A DNA stretch of 64,000 bases from Streptomyces noursei ATCC 11455 (GCF_001704275.1 NZ_CP011533.1:7874001-7938000), one strand, 5' to 3'. Counted from the first letter of the stretch, positions 50,682-59,027 are shown. The notes: generated from the letters alone by a model not told the origin. A program made the numbers and translations.

Positions 50682-52136
50682 TCAGGAGACCAGCTCCACC
50701 GCCCGGCTCCGGCTGCGACGGTGCTGCTCGGCCCAGTTCTCCAGCGCCGCCTGGCAGGCGTGGTCGACATGGCGCAGTCCGCTCAGGTCGAGCTCCACGT
50801 CCCGGTCGGCGGGCAGTGCCTCCAACTGGTCCAGCAGTTTCGGCAGTCGCAGGAAGGTGGCGTTGCCGACCGCCCGGACCCGCACCGGGCCGGGGACGCC
50901 GGGGATGTGGACCTCCAGATGTGCCTGGGAGGTCTCCCACGCGGTCTTGGCCACCGCCAGCAGCAGACCGATCAGCACGCCCTCGAACATGTTCACCGTC
51001 ACGATGGCGAGCGCGGTGACGCACAGCACCACCGCCTCACCGCGGTGCGCCCGCCACAGCGGCCGCAGCTCCCGCAGCGGGATCAGCTTCCAGCCCGCGT
51101 GCACCAGCACACCGGCCAGCGCGGCGATCGGCACCACGCCCAGCGCCGCCGGGAAGGCCGCCGCGAACAGCAGCAGCCACACCCCGTGCAGCACCCGGGA
51201 CGCCTTGGTCCGGGCCCCGGCCTGGACGTTGGCGGCACTGCGCACGATCACCGCCGTCATCGGCAGCGCACCGAGCACCCCGCACAGCGTGTTGCCGGCG
51301 CCCTGGGCCATCAGCTCCCGGTCGTAGTCGGTCCGCGCACCGTCGTGCAGCCGGTCCACCGCCGCCGCGCTGAACAGCGACTCCGCGGACGCGATCAGTG
51401 CGAACGCCAGCACCGTGCCCAGCACGCCGAGCTCGGTCAGTCGGCCGATGTCGGCCAGCCCGGGCGGCTGGATCGCGTCCAGCAACCCGCTCACCTCGAC
51501 CCGGGCGACCGGCAGGTCCAGCACCCAGACCGAGGTGGTGGCCAGCGCGACCGCCGCCAGCGGGGCCGGCAGCACCCGCGCCGCGCGCCGCCACCGCGGC
51601 CACAGCACCAGGACCGCGATGGTGCCCGCCCCGATGGCGAGCGCCGTGAGCCCGGTGCCGGACCGCGCGGTGTCCATCACCAGCCGCGGCAGCGCCCCGA
51701 TGTTGGCCAGGCCGCTGCCCGGCGCCTTGGCGTCCATCAGGGCGTAGAGCTGCCCGGCGATCAGGACCAGTCCGATACCGGCCAGCATGCCCTGCACCAC
51801 GGCGACCGAAATCGCCCGGAACCAGCGCCCCAACTTCAGGGCGCCCATGGCCAGTTGGAGTATGCCGGCGGCCAGGACCAGGGCGCCCAGCGCGCCCAGG
51901 CCGTACTCCTTGACCGCTTCGAAGACCAGCACCGTCAGGCCGGCGGCCGGGCCGCTCACCTGGAGGCTGCTGCCGGGCAGCAGTCCGGTGACCAGCCCGC
52001 CGACGATGCCGGTGACCAGCCCCAGTTCGGCCGGTACGCCGGAGGCCACCGCCACCCCGACACACAGCGGGACGGCGACGAGGAAGACCACGAGGGAGGC
52101 GGTGAAGTCCGCCCGGAGGAAAGGGAATCGCTTCAT
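50682..52136 (-). CDS. SulP-family inorganic anion transporter
   Basis: 484 residues. Ten or more transmembrane helices: start FPFLRADFTASLVVFLVAVP, then VPAELGLVTGIVGGLVTGLL, the SLC26/SulP signature region LQVSGPAAGLTVLV, and ESLFSAAAVDRLHDGART. A reduced STAS domain closes the protein (ADRDVELDLSGLRHVDHACQ). It lies 16 nt after a beta-carbonic anhydrase gene. Linkage of the two is typical of SulP proteins that carry bicarbonate, so bicarbonate uptake is more likely than sulfate. Confidence 0.94.
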   Translation of the reverse strand: MKRFPFLRADFTASLVVFLVAVPLCVGVAVASGVPAELGLVTGIVGGLVTGLLPGSSLQVSGPAAGLTVLVFEAVKEYGLGALGALVLAAGILQLAMGALKLGRWFRAISVAVVQGMLAGIGLVLIAGQLYALMDAKAPGSGLANIGALPRLVMDTARSGTGLTALAIGAGTIAVLVLWPRWRRAARVLPAPLAAVALATTSVWVLDLPVARVEVSGLLDAIQPPGLADIGRLTELGVLGTVLAFALIASAESLFSAAAVDRLHDGARTDYDRELMAQGAGNTLCGVLGALPMTAVIVRSAANVQAGARTKASRVLHGVWLLLFAAAFPAALGVVPIAALAGVLVHAGWKLIPLRELRPLWRAHRGEAVVLCVTALAIVTVNMFEGVLIGLLLAVAKTAWETSQAHLEVHIPGVPGPVRVRAVGNATFLRLPKLLDQLEALPADRDVELDLSGLRHVDHACQAALENWAEQHRRSRSRAVELVS

Positions 52137-52152
52137 CACGTGCAGCTCGCCT

Positions 52153-52755
52153 TCACAGGGGGAGGAACGCGTCGGCGGCCGGCTGGTGCACGGACACCGA
52201 CCCGGTGTGCACCTCGTAGAACCAGCCGTGCAGCCGTACCTCGCCGGCGTCCAGCCGCTCCCGCACACACGGGTAGCCGCCCAGTCGGACCAGCTGTTGG
52301 CACACATGGCGTTGCACGGCCGTGGTGACGGCCGGCCCGTCGTCGCCGGGGAGTTCGTCGGAGAGTTGGAGCGTCAGCCAGTCGCGGACCGACGGTGCGC
52401 CGGTCAGGTCCTCGCCGCGGGCCCGGGCGCCCACCGCGCCGCAATGCGAGTGGCCGCAGACGATGACGTCGGCGACGCGCAGGACCCGCATCGCGTATTC
52501 GATGGTGGCGGCCTCGGAGCTGGCCGCCATGCCTTCCTGGTAGACGGGCACGGCGTTGCCGGCCGTGCGAAGTTCGAAGAGTTCGCCGGGTCGGGCCCCC
52601 GTGATCAGGGACGGGACGACCCGGGAGTCGGAACAGGTGATGAACAGGGCGAGGGGGGACTGGCCGGCCGCCAGCCGGCCGTAGGACTCCTGTTCTTCGC
52701 GCTGCGCGGCTATACGGGCGGTCAGGCCCCGGGCGTGCTGAATGAAGGTCTCCAC
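52153..52755 (-). CDS. Beta-carbonic anhydrase
   Basis: 200 residues from GTG 52755 (AGGAG upstream). Zinc ligands are Cys41 and Asp43 with Arg45 in TCSDSRV, and His/Cys in CGHSHCGAVGA. The FELRTAGNAVP segment and the C-terminal VRLHGWFYEVHTGSV are diagnostic. It interconverts CO2 and bicarbonate in the cytosol. It is co-transcribed with, and upstream of, the SulP transporter, coupling hydration to anion transport. Confidence 0.96.
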   Translation of the reverse strand: METFIQHARGLTARIAAQREEQESYGRLAAGQSPLALFITCSDSRVVPSLITGARPGELFELRTAGNAVPVYQEGMAASSEAATIEYAMRVLRVADVIVCGHSHCGAVGARARGEDLTGAPSVRDWLTLQLSDELPGDDGPAVTTAVQRHVCQQLVRLGGYPCVRERLDAGEVRLHGWFYEVHTGSVSVHQPAADAFLPL

Positions 52756-52860
52756 GAGGAGGTCTCCTGCTGAAGGGTGATGCCACCGTGGGGATGGCGA
52801 GGATGTGCGGCACTCGGACGGCGGGGCGCGGCGCGGGGCCGTCGCCCGCCGCGGGGCCGA

Positions 52861-53277
52861 TCAGCAGCGGAAGACGCAGTGGAGAAGGGGGAGTCGGGTC
52901 GGTCTGGGCGAGGCCGGCGCGCTGTCGGTGGCCGGATCGTGCCCCGGCGCGGTGTCCTCGCCGGCGGCGCCGGCGAGCTGTGGCGGCAGCGGTCGCCGGG
53001 TGGGTGCGCTCTCCTCCGCGGCCGGCGTCAGCCGCCGCGGGCGGCTGCGCTCGGTCTCGCGCTTGGAGTGCTTCTCCTCCTCGGAGTTGGTGCTCGCGGC
53101 GGCCGGTGCGCCGGGTTTGCCGAGCGCACCGGCCGCCGGGCGCGCGGGCTTGGCCGCGTACGCCGGTGCCGCCGCGCCGAGCAGGAAGGTCAGGACGACG
53201 GCGAGCGCGGTCAGCGGAAGACGGCACAGGGCCGGTATCCGGGGGCGTCGCCCCGGTATGCCGGTGTCCTTGCGCAT
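52861..53277 (-). CDS. Small secreted hypothetical protein
   Basis: 138 residues from ATG 53277 (GGAGGA upstream). Signal peptide: Arg-rich n-region (GRRPRIPALCRLP), hydrophobic core (LTALAVVLTFLLGAAAPAYA), cleavage after AYA. The mature part is highly charged and disordered (SEEEKHSKRETERSRPRR, Pro/Ala-rich) and ends in LPLLHCVFRC, two Cys that could form a disulfide or a terminal hook. No domain recognised. The 236 bases upstream (53278-53513) hold no other gene. Confidence 0.6.
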   Translation of the reverse strand: MRKDTGIPGRRPRIPALCRLPLTALAVVLTFLLGAAAPAYAAKPARPAAGALGKPGAPAAASTNSEEEKHSKRETERSRPRRLTPAAEESAPTRRPLPPQLAGAAGEDTAPGHDPATDSAPASPRPTRLPLLHCVFRC

Positions 53278-53513
53278 CGTCGTCCTCCGCATCGCCCCAT
53301 GTCGTCGGGGGCCGTTGGGTCGTTCGGCAGGTGTGGGGCCGCCGCGCGCACTCGGCGCGGCCGGCCGCCGCTGGGCACGGTCCTGGTCGTCCGGGAGCGG
53401 TTCCGGCCGCGTGCGCTTCGCGCCGCCCGCGGCTGTCCGAAACCGCGCTCTCATAGTTCAGCATCCAGGTTTCGGGTATGAAAACGAGAAATGACGCCAT
53501 GTTGCGTGTTTTC

Positions 53514-54746
53514 TCAGGAACAACGGGCGCCGCCATCTCCCCGTGCGGCCAGTACGGCCACAGGCACCACGGCCGCCGCGAGCACCCCGCAGACCAGCGC
53601 CAGCACCGGGAATCCGCTCGTGGCCAGCAGCGGTCCGGAGGCCATCCCGCCGGTCGCGCCGGCCAGCGCGATCCCGACGTCCACCAGTCCCTGGGACGCG
53701 GCACGGCGGGCCGGCGGCAGTGCCTCGGTGACCAGCGCGGTACCGCTGACCAGCCCGAAGTTCCAGCCGAGGCCCAGCAGTACCAGCGCCACGGTGAGCC
53801 CGGGCACCGAGTGCGGCGGGGCGAGGGCGGCGAGCAGCCCGGCGGCCAGCAGCGTCACCCCGGACGCCACGGCGACCCGGTGCGGCCCGGCCCGGTCGAC
53901 CCACCGCCCGGTGAGCGGCGACGGCAGGAACATCGCCCCGACGTGCAGCGCGATCACCAGCCCGGCCGTCTCGGTGCCGTGGCCGTGCGCGCGCAGATGC
54001 ACCGGGGTCATGGTCATCAACGCGATCATCACCAGCTGGGTCAGCAGCATCACCGCGGTGCCGGCCGCCAGGCCGCGGCGTCGCCCGGCGGTCGGGCCGG
54101 GGCCCGCGGGGGAGGCCGTCCGGTCGTCCGGCGGGCCGTCCGCGCGCCGTTCGGGCGACGGCGGTTCGGGCCGCAACAGGCAGGCCAGCACGGCCGCCGC
54201 GGCCCCGAACGCGGCGGCGGCCAACAGGAACGGCCCGGCGAGCCGGGGCACGCCCCAGGCCAGCGCCAGATCCCCGGTCACCGTCACCAGATTGGGGCCG
54301 GCCACCGCGCCGAGCGTGGTGGCGAACAGCACGGTGCTCACCGCGCGCCCGCGCCGGTCCGGCGGGGCCAGTTCGGCTCCCGCGTAGCGCGCCATCAGGT
54401 TGGTCGCGGTGCCCGCCCCGTACACCAGCAGGGACGGGAAGAGCAGCAGGGCGCTGTTCAGAGCGGCGGCGGCCACCACCCCCAGACTGCCGAGCACCCC
54501 GGCCCCGTACCCCAGCACGAGCCCGGGGCGGCGCCCCCAGCGCTGGGAGAGCCGGCCGATGGCCACGGCACCCAGCGCCGATCCGGCGGTGAACAGGGCA
54601 CTGGGCACCCCGGCCAGCCCGGTCGAGCCGAGCATGTCCTCGGCGAGCAGTGCACCGACCGTGATCCCGGCCGCCAGGCCCGCCCCGCTGAGCACTTGGG
54701 AGAACACCAGGACGGCCAGTGGCCGGCGCGGCGCGGCACCGTTCAT
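53514..54746 (-). CDS. MFS exporter of the GCIS-peptide operon
   Basis: 410 residues, twelve predicted transmembrane helices split by a hydrophilic loop (about residues 195-225). MFS motif A is GRLSQRWGRRPGLVLGYG between helices 2 and 3; helix 5 region VTGDLALAWGVPRLAGPFLL fits a drug/H+ antiporter (DHA1). ATG 54746 overlaps the stop of the 185-aa gene (ATGA), so it belongs to the leftward operon headed by the repeat peptide and most simply exports its product or gives self-resistance. Confidence 0.92.
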   Translation of the reverse strand: MNGAAPRRPLAVLVFSQVLSGAGLAAGITVGALLAEDMLGSTGLAGVPSALFTAGSALGAVAIGRLSQRWGRRPGLVLGYGAGVLGSLGVVAAAALNSALLLFPSLLVYGAGTATNLMARYAGAELAPPDRRGRAVSTVLFATTLGAVAGPNLVTVTGDLALAWGVPRLAGPFLLAAAAFGAAAAVLACLLRPEPPSPERRADGPPDDRTASPAGPGPTAGRRRGLAAGTAVMLLTQLVMIALMTMTPVHLRAHGHGTETAGLVIALHVGAMFLPSPLTGRWVDRAGPHRVAVASGVTLLAAGLLAALAPPHSVPGLTVALVLLGLGWNFGLVSGTALVTEALPPARRAASQGLVDVGIALAGATGGMASGPLLATSGFPVLALVCGVLAAAVVPVAVLAARGDGGARCS

Positions 54747-55300
54747 GCGGCCGGCGGCTCCAGCGCCGCGATCTCCGTCAGGGACATCCCCATCGTCCGG
54801 TGCAGGAAGCGGACGATGGTCCAGTGCGGCAGCGCGTCCTCGTCGAACGGGCCGAACTCCCGGCAGTACAAAGGGATCCAGCGCAGCGCCTCTTCGAGCG
54901 CCTGGGCCCGCCCCGGCTCCTGCTGGTACGCCTCGTAGCCGATGCTGCGGTGCTCGATGAAGAAGCCTCCCGGGAGCCGTTCCTCGCACAGGGCGCGGTA
55001 CTCGCGGGTCTGCAGGATGAGGTAGTGCCAGATCTCGTCGATGTCCTGCTCGACGGGCAGGAACAGCCCGCCGAGCCGGTCGCGGTGGCGGGAGACGAGG
55101 TAGAGGTAGCGCAGGCACTCGGTGACCTGGCGCGCCACGAACTCCCGTGGGGCGCCGGTCTTCTCCTCGAAGTGCGCGAGGACTTCGGCGTGCAGCGGTG
55201 CGCCGAGCAGGTCCCGCAGGTCCTCCTCGGATATCAACCGGTGCGGGGCGGCCGTGGCGGGTGCGGTGGCCGCGGACGCCGGCGCGGTCCGGTGGGTCAT
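54743..55300 (-). CDS. Unknown protein with GRDP-like N-terminal motif, GCIS-peptide operon
   Basis: 185 residues from ATG 55300, coupled by ATGA overlaps on both sides. An Ala/Thr-rich start is followed by a helical protein with EFVARQVTECLRYLYLVSRH, then DIDEIWHYLILQTREYRALC and PGGFFIEHRSIGYEA. The D-E-x-W-H...T-x-x-Y...C...F-I-x-H pattern resembles the helical domain of glycine-rich-domain (GRDP) proteins of plants and bacteria, whose biochemical role is unknown. The conserved Asp, His and Cys could be catalytic or metal-binding. Operon context suggests a role in processing the peptide. Confidence 0.8.
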   Translation of the reverse strand: MTHRTAPASAATAPATAAPHRLISEEDLRDLLGAPLHAEVLAHFEEKTGAPREFVARQVTECLRYLYLVSRHRDRLGGLFLPVEQDIDEIWHYLILQTREYRALCEERLPGGFFIEHRSIGYEAYQQEPGRAQALEEALRWIPLYCREFGPFDEDALPHWTIVRFLHRTMGMSLTEIAALEPPAA

Positions 55301-56538
55301 GCTTCTCCTCTCGCCAGCCAGGAGTACTTCCCGGACCGGCCGATGGGGATGTGCGGACGGTGGTCGAGCCGGCAGTGCCGGCCGGTGAGTTCGGCGATGC
55401 TCCGCTCCAACGCGGTGGTCTCCGCCGGCCCCAGGGGCGCGCCGTGGAAGGTCGTATACGCCAGCCGGGCCTCGGCGGTGCCCACCAGGCGCAGCTGGTG
55501 GACGAAGATCTGCGCGGTCGCCTCGCCGATGCAGCGGTCCAGGTCGCCCTGGGCGACCGGGCCGTCGTGCGTCCGGAGCAACTCCTTCTGGCGGCCGCAG
55601 AACTGGGCGATCCGCCCCGGGTCGGGGGTGCCGTCGGTGGTGCGTACGCAGTCGCCCGAGCGGTACCGGATCAGCGGCATGTAGGGGTTGCGCACGCTGG
55701 AGACGACGAGGTGGTACAGGGTGCTGTCCGGGGCGACCGGGTGGAGTTCGACGCTCATCTTGTCCAGGTGCGGGCGGTAGTTGCCGCGACGGTCGCTGGA
55801 GTAGAGGTAGCCGAGTTCGGTGCTGCCGAAGAGGTCGATGATCGGGCAGGCGAAGTGCTGGTGCAGGAAGCGCCGCACGTTCACCGGCGTGTACTCGTAG
55901 GCGTGGATGATGCTGGCGGGCGGCGGGAAGTCGTCCCACAGCCCCCATTCGCCGACTTTGCGGACCAGGTGGGCCAGGTGGTAGCCGGAGCAGTCGAGGT
56001 GGTACCAGCCCTCCGGGTGCGCCTCTTGGGCGGTGCGTATCTCGGCGAGCATGCGGACCACGTCGTCGCGGCTCCACAGTGCCGGGTCGAGCCGCAGGTT
56101 CACGTAGCACGTGCGGTCGTCGAGCCGGCGGTCGTCGAGGCCGGGCACGGGGTCGGGCGGGGTGCCGCGCTTGGCGGCGTTGACCCGGGCGACGTGTTCC
56201 GTGGCCAGCACGGTGGTCAGGGAGACGCGGCGGCAGCCGGCTTCCCAGGTCGCGGCGAGGTCGGGGTGTTCGCTCCACAGTTGGTAGTAGGAGCGCAGCA
56301 GGAAGTACGGGGGCCGGATGAGCTGCATCCGGGCGTGGTTGGTGCCGGTGGAGAGCACGAACTCGGCCTCGCCGGACTCCAGCGCGGCGGCCAGCCGGGG
56401 AGTCATCCAGTTGTCGGGGAAGCCGCGGGCGATCTCCGGCTTGTCGAGCACCGGGAAGTGGCCCTTCGCCAGTGACGCGCGGTAGATCGGGATGTCGCGG
56501 ATCTGCTCGATGACCTCGGCGGTCGGCTGGCCTTCCAT
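55297..56538 (-). CDS. PaaK-like adenylate-forming enzyme, GCIS-peptide operon
   Basis: 413 residues from ATG 56538 (GAGGGA upstream). It resembles phenylacetate-CoA ligase/coenzyme F390 synthetase-type adenylating enzymes: FPDNWMTPRLAAALESGEAE, the P-loop-like VLSTGTNHARMQLIRPPYF, the A5 motif IIDLFGSTELGYLYSS, then IRYRSGDCVR (A7) and FCGRQKELLRTHDGPVAQGD. The C-terminal subdomain is short but ends with a Lys in GRSGKYSW. It should activate a carboxylate as acyl-AMP. In this operon the acid could be the peptide's own C-terminus or an acyl group to be attached to it. It lies 121 nt after the peptide gene. Confidence 0.88.
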   Translation of the reverse strand: MEGQPTAEVIEQIRDIPIYRASLAKGHFPVLDKPEIARGFPDNWMTPRLAAALESGEAEFVLSTGTNHARMQLIRPPYFLLRSYYQLWSEHPDLAATWEAGCRRVSLTTVLATEHVARVNAAKRGTPPDPVPGLDDRRLDDRTCYVNLRLDPALWSRDDVVRMLAEIRTAQEAHPEGWYHLDCSGYHLAHLVRKVGEWGLWDDFPPPASIIHAYEYTPVNVRRFLHQHFACPIIDLFGSTELGYLYSSDRRGNYRPHLDKMSVELHPVAPDSTLYHLVVSSVRNPYMPLIRYRSGDCVRTTDGTPDPGRIAQFCGRQKELLRTHDGPVAQGDLDRCIGEATAQIFVHQLRLVGTAEARLAYTTFHGAPLGPAETTALERSIAELTGRHCRLDHRPHIPIGRSGKYSWLARGEA

Positions 56539-56599
56539 GGGGTCCCTCGGGTGTGTGCGCGGGCGGGGAGCCGCCCGGGGCGTGGGGTGCGTGCGCCCA

Positions 56600-56643
56600 C
56601 CGGCGGGCCGGCGGCGGGGGAGTGGCCGCCGCCGGCCCGCCGG
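56600..56643 (-). terminator. Attenuator-like hairpin after the repeat-peptide gene
   Basis: Perfect 18-bp inverted repeat CCGGCGGGCCGGCGGCGG / its complement with an 8-nt loop. It begins 17 nt after the stop of the 54-aa peptide and ends 61 nt before the PaaK-like start. Partial termination here would yield far more peptide mRNA than enzyme mRNA, the usual layout downstream of RiPP precursor genes. Confidence 0.8.
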
Positions 56644-56659
56644 GGCGGTCGGTCCGGCG

Positions 56660-56824
56660 TCAGGAGATACAGCCGCGCTTGGGCGCGGCGCTGATGCAGC
56701 CGGCCTTGGGGGCGGCGCTGATGCAGCCGTTCTTCGCCGTCCGCGGGTCCGACCCGGCGGAGTTGGCGGCCACCCAGCTCTGCCAGACGTCGTCCTGGGC
56801 CATCTTCTTGATGAGCTGCTCCAT
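56660..56824 (-). CDS. Repeat-core precursor peptide (three GCIS units)
   Basis: 54 residues from ATG 56824 with a strong GGAGG 5 nt upstream. The leader-like N-terminus is MEQLIKKMAQDDVWQSWVAA, then NSAGSDPRTAKN. The C-terminus consists of three copies of a 9-residue unit, GCISAAPK + A/R, the last cut to GCIS at the end of the peptide, so Cys34, Cys43 and Cys52 are evenly spaced. Regular Cys/Ser-bearing core repeats after an acidic/helical leader are characteristic of multi-core RiPP precursors. Three modification/export genes follow in a coupled operon. I recognise no described family with this core. Confidence 0.85.
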   Translation of the reverse strand: MEQLIKKMAQDDVWQSWVAANSAGSDPRTAKNGCISAAPKAGCISAAPKRGCIS

Positions 56825-56903
56825 GGGGACCTCCAAAGGTGTGGAAAGGGGGGGACGGCATCCGGCGGTGCGGTGATGACCTGCGCCGATGCCGACGTCA
56901 ATG

Positions 56904-56933
56904 AAGGTAAAAGGATCGCCAAGTGAATGTCAA
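56904..56933 (-). promoter_or_regulatory. Consensus promoter of the repeat-peptide operon
   Basis: Minus strand: perfect -35 TTGACA (56928-56933), 17-bp spacer, -10 TTACCT (56905-56910; TACCTT at 18 bp is an alternative). The predicted transcript starts near 56898, about 75 nt before the peptide ATG. Such a good consensus is rare in this GC-rich DNA. The rest of the 380-bp region (56825-57204) up to the divergent HypX-like gene shows no other feature. Confidence 0.7.
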
Positions 56934-57204
56934 CGATAGGCAATGTCGGGCTGCCCGGAAGGCGTTTCGGCGCGCCAACTTTGGCGGGATCCCGCCGCGG
57001 TGGCCGACGGCGGAACTATCTGATGTGCAGTCACCTCGCCGAGGGAGGCGGCACGGTGCGAGGGGCCGCCCGGCGGGCGGGACCGCGGCGACGGGGCCCG
57101 GGCCCGATGCGTTCGGGTGACCTCCTCGGCGGGACCGTCGCCGGCCCGTCGCGCGCGGGAACGATCACGATCGTCCACCGTCCAGCCACCCCAGGGAGCC
57201 CGCT

Positions 57205-58941
57205 GTGCGCATCCTGCTCCTCGCCGACGCCTTCAACAGTCTGACGCAGCGCGCCTACGCCGAACTCGCCGACCGCGGCCACCACCTCGGCGTCGAACTG
57301 GTCACCCGCGCCACACCACTGGCCGCGCTGGTGCCCCGGCACGCCCCCGACCTGATCGTCGCGCCGATGCTCACCACGGTCGTCCCCCGCGAGGTCTGGT
57401 CCACCTGGCCCTGCCTGATCGTGCACCCCGGGCCGCTCGGCGACCGCGGCCCGTCCTCGGTGGACTGGGCCGTCCAACAGGGCGCGGAGCGATGGGGCGT
57501 CACCGTCCTCCAGGCCGACGACGAGATGGACGGCGGCGACATCTGGGCGACGGCCGACTGCCCGGTCCCGGATGTCGGCAAGAGCGACCTGTACCGCAAC
57601 GAGATCGCCGACGCGGCGATCGAGGCGCTGCTGACCGCCGTCGCCCGCTTCGCCGTCGGCACCCACCGCCCGGAACCGCAGCGCACCCTCCCCGCGGACC
57701 GGCTCCTCGGCCGCCCCCGGCCGCGACTCCGCCAGGAGGACCGCCGCATCGACTGGGCCACGGACCCCACCGAGACCGTGCTGCGCACCCTCCGGGCCGC
57801 CGACTCCCGCCCCGGCGTCCGGGACGAACTCCTCGGCGGGACCTGGTTCCTGCACGGCGGCCACCCCGAGGACACCCTCACCGGGCGCCCCGGCGCACTG
57901 CTCGCCACCCGCAACGGCGCGGTCTGCCGGGCCACCGCCGACGGCGCGGTGTGGATCCCCGAACTCCGCCCGGCCCGCACCCCGGGCGGACCCGCTGCCG
58001 TCAAGCTGCCCGCCACCCTGGCGCTCGGCGACCGCCTCCCGCCGCTACCCGAGATCCCCGCCCCCCTGGAGGCGGCCGACGGCGCCCCGCGCACCTGGAG
58101 CGACATCCGCTACCACGAGGACGGACCGGCCGGATTCCTACGGTTCTCCTTCCCCGGCGGCGCGATGAGCACCGACCACTGCCGGCGACTGCTGGCCGCC
58201 TACCGCCACGCCTGCACCCGGCCCACCTCCGTCCTGGTCCTGGGCGGGCAGCGGGACTTCTTCTCCAACGGCATCCACCTCAACGTCATCGAGGCCGCCG
58301 CCGACCCCGCCGCGGAATCCTGGGCCAACATCAACGCCATCGACGACCTCGTCGAGGCCGTGCTGACCACCACCGACCGGCTGGTGGTCGCCGCCCTCGG
58401 CGGCAACGCGGCGGCCGGCGGCGCGATGCTGGCGCTCGCCGCCGACGAGGTCTGGTGCCGCTTCGCCGCCGTCCTCAACCCCCACTACCGGCTGATGGGG
58501 CTCCACGGCTCGGAATACTGGACGTACACCCTGCCGCGCAGGGTCGGCCCGGAAACCGCCGCGCACATGAGGGACCGTGCCCTGCCGATCACCGCGGCGC
58601 ACGGCCAGCGGCTCGGCCTGGTCGACCGGATCGTCGACTGCACCGCGCAGGAATTCGGCGACCACACCGGACGGCTCGCCCGCCGGCTCGCCGATTCCCC
58701 CGGCGTCCAGTCCCGGATCGCCGCCAAGAAGGCCCGCCGGGAGAGCGACGAGGCGCGGCGCCCGCTCGCCGCCCATCGCGACGACGAACTGGCCCGAATG
58801 CGGCGCACCTTCTTCGACCCGGACGCCCCCTATCACGCCCTGCGCCGCGCCTTCGTCCGCAAGGAAGGCCCCTGCGGCACCCCGGCACATCTGAACGCCG
58901 GTGCCCCGGGGGCGAGCGCGATGCCGGGAGCCCATGACTGA
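57205..58941 (+). CDS. hypX: HypX/HoxX-like protein (formyltransferase plus enoyl-CoA hydratase domains)
   Basis: 578 residues from GTG 57205 (AGGGAG upstream). Residues 1-270 are a formyl-tetrahydrofolate-binding transferase domain (ILLLADAFNSLTQRAYAEL, HPGPLGDRGPSSVDWAV, then DGGDIWATADC). Residues 290-540 are a crotonase domain with SVLVLGGQRDFFSNGIHLN and the oxyanion loop VVAALGGNAAAGGAMLALAAD. HypX makes CO from formyl-THF by way of formyl-CoA, for [NiFe]-hydrogenase assembly. No hydrogenase or other hyp gene is in the window; it lies divergent from the repeat-peptide operon. The length matches characterised HypX. Confidence 0.93.
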   Translation: MRILLLADAFNSLTQRAYAELADRGHHLGVELVTRATPLAALVPRHAPDLIVAPMLTTVVPREVWSTWPCLIVHPGPLGDRGPSSVDWAVQQGAERWGVTVLQADDEMDGGDIWATADCPVPDVGKSDLYRNEIADAAIEALLTAVARFAVGTHRPEPQRTLPADRLLGRPRPRLRQEDRRIDWATDPTETVLRTLRAADSRPGVRDELLGGTWFLHGGHPEDTLTGRPGALLATRNGAVCRATADGAVWIPELRPARTPGGPAAVKLPATLALGDRLPPLPEIPAPLEAADGAPRTWSDIRYHEDGPAGFLRFSFPGGAMSTDHCRRLLAAYRHACTRPTSVLVLGGQRDFFSNGIHLNVIEAAADPAAESWANINAIDDLVEAVLTTTDRLVVAALGGNAAAGGAMLALAADEVWCRFAAVLNPHYRLMGLHGSEYWTYTLPRRVGPETAAHMRDRALPITAAHGQRLGLVDRIVDCTAQEFGDHTGRLARRLADSPGVQSRIAAKKARRESDEARRPLAAHRDDELARMRRTFFDPDAPYHALRRAFVRKEGPCGTPAHLNAGAPGASAMPGAHD

Positions 58942-58961
58942 CGGGGCGCCCACAGCCGAAC

Positions 58962-58998
58962 GGGCCGGCGGCCGTTGTCGTACGTCGGCCGCCGGCCC
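58962..58998. terminator. Bidirectional terminator hairpin after hypX-like gene
   Basis: Perfect 13-bp stem GGGCCGGCGGCCG / CGGCCGCCGGCCC, 11-nt loop, 20 nt after the hypX stop and 29 nt from the convergent regulator stop. Confidence 0.8.
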
Positions 58999-59027
58999 GT
59001 CCACCCGTACCGGCTACGCCGGCGGAG

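Noticed and set aside
53478..54938. Rightward 486-codon frame opposite the MFS exporter
   Set aside because: Gln/Arg/His-rich shadow translation; the minus strand encodes a convincing 12-helix transporter.
57117..58937. 606-codon frame in another phase of the hypX-like gene
   Set aside because: Arg/Pro-rich shadow; the GTG 57205 frame has two complete known domains.
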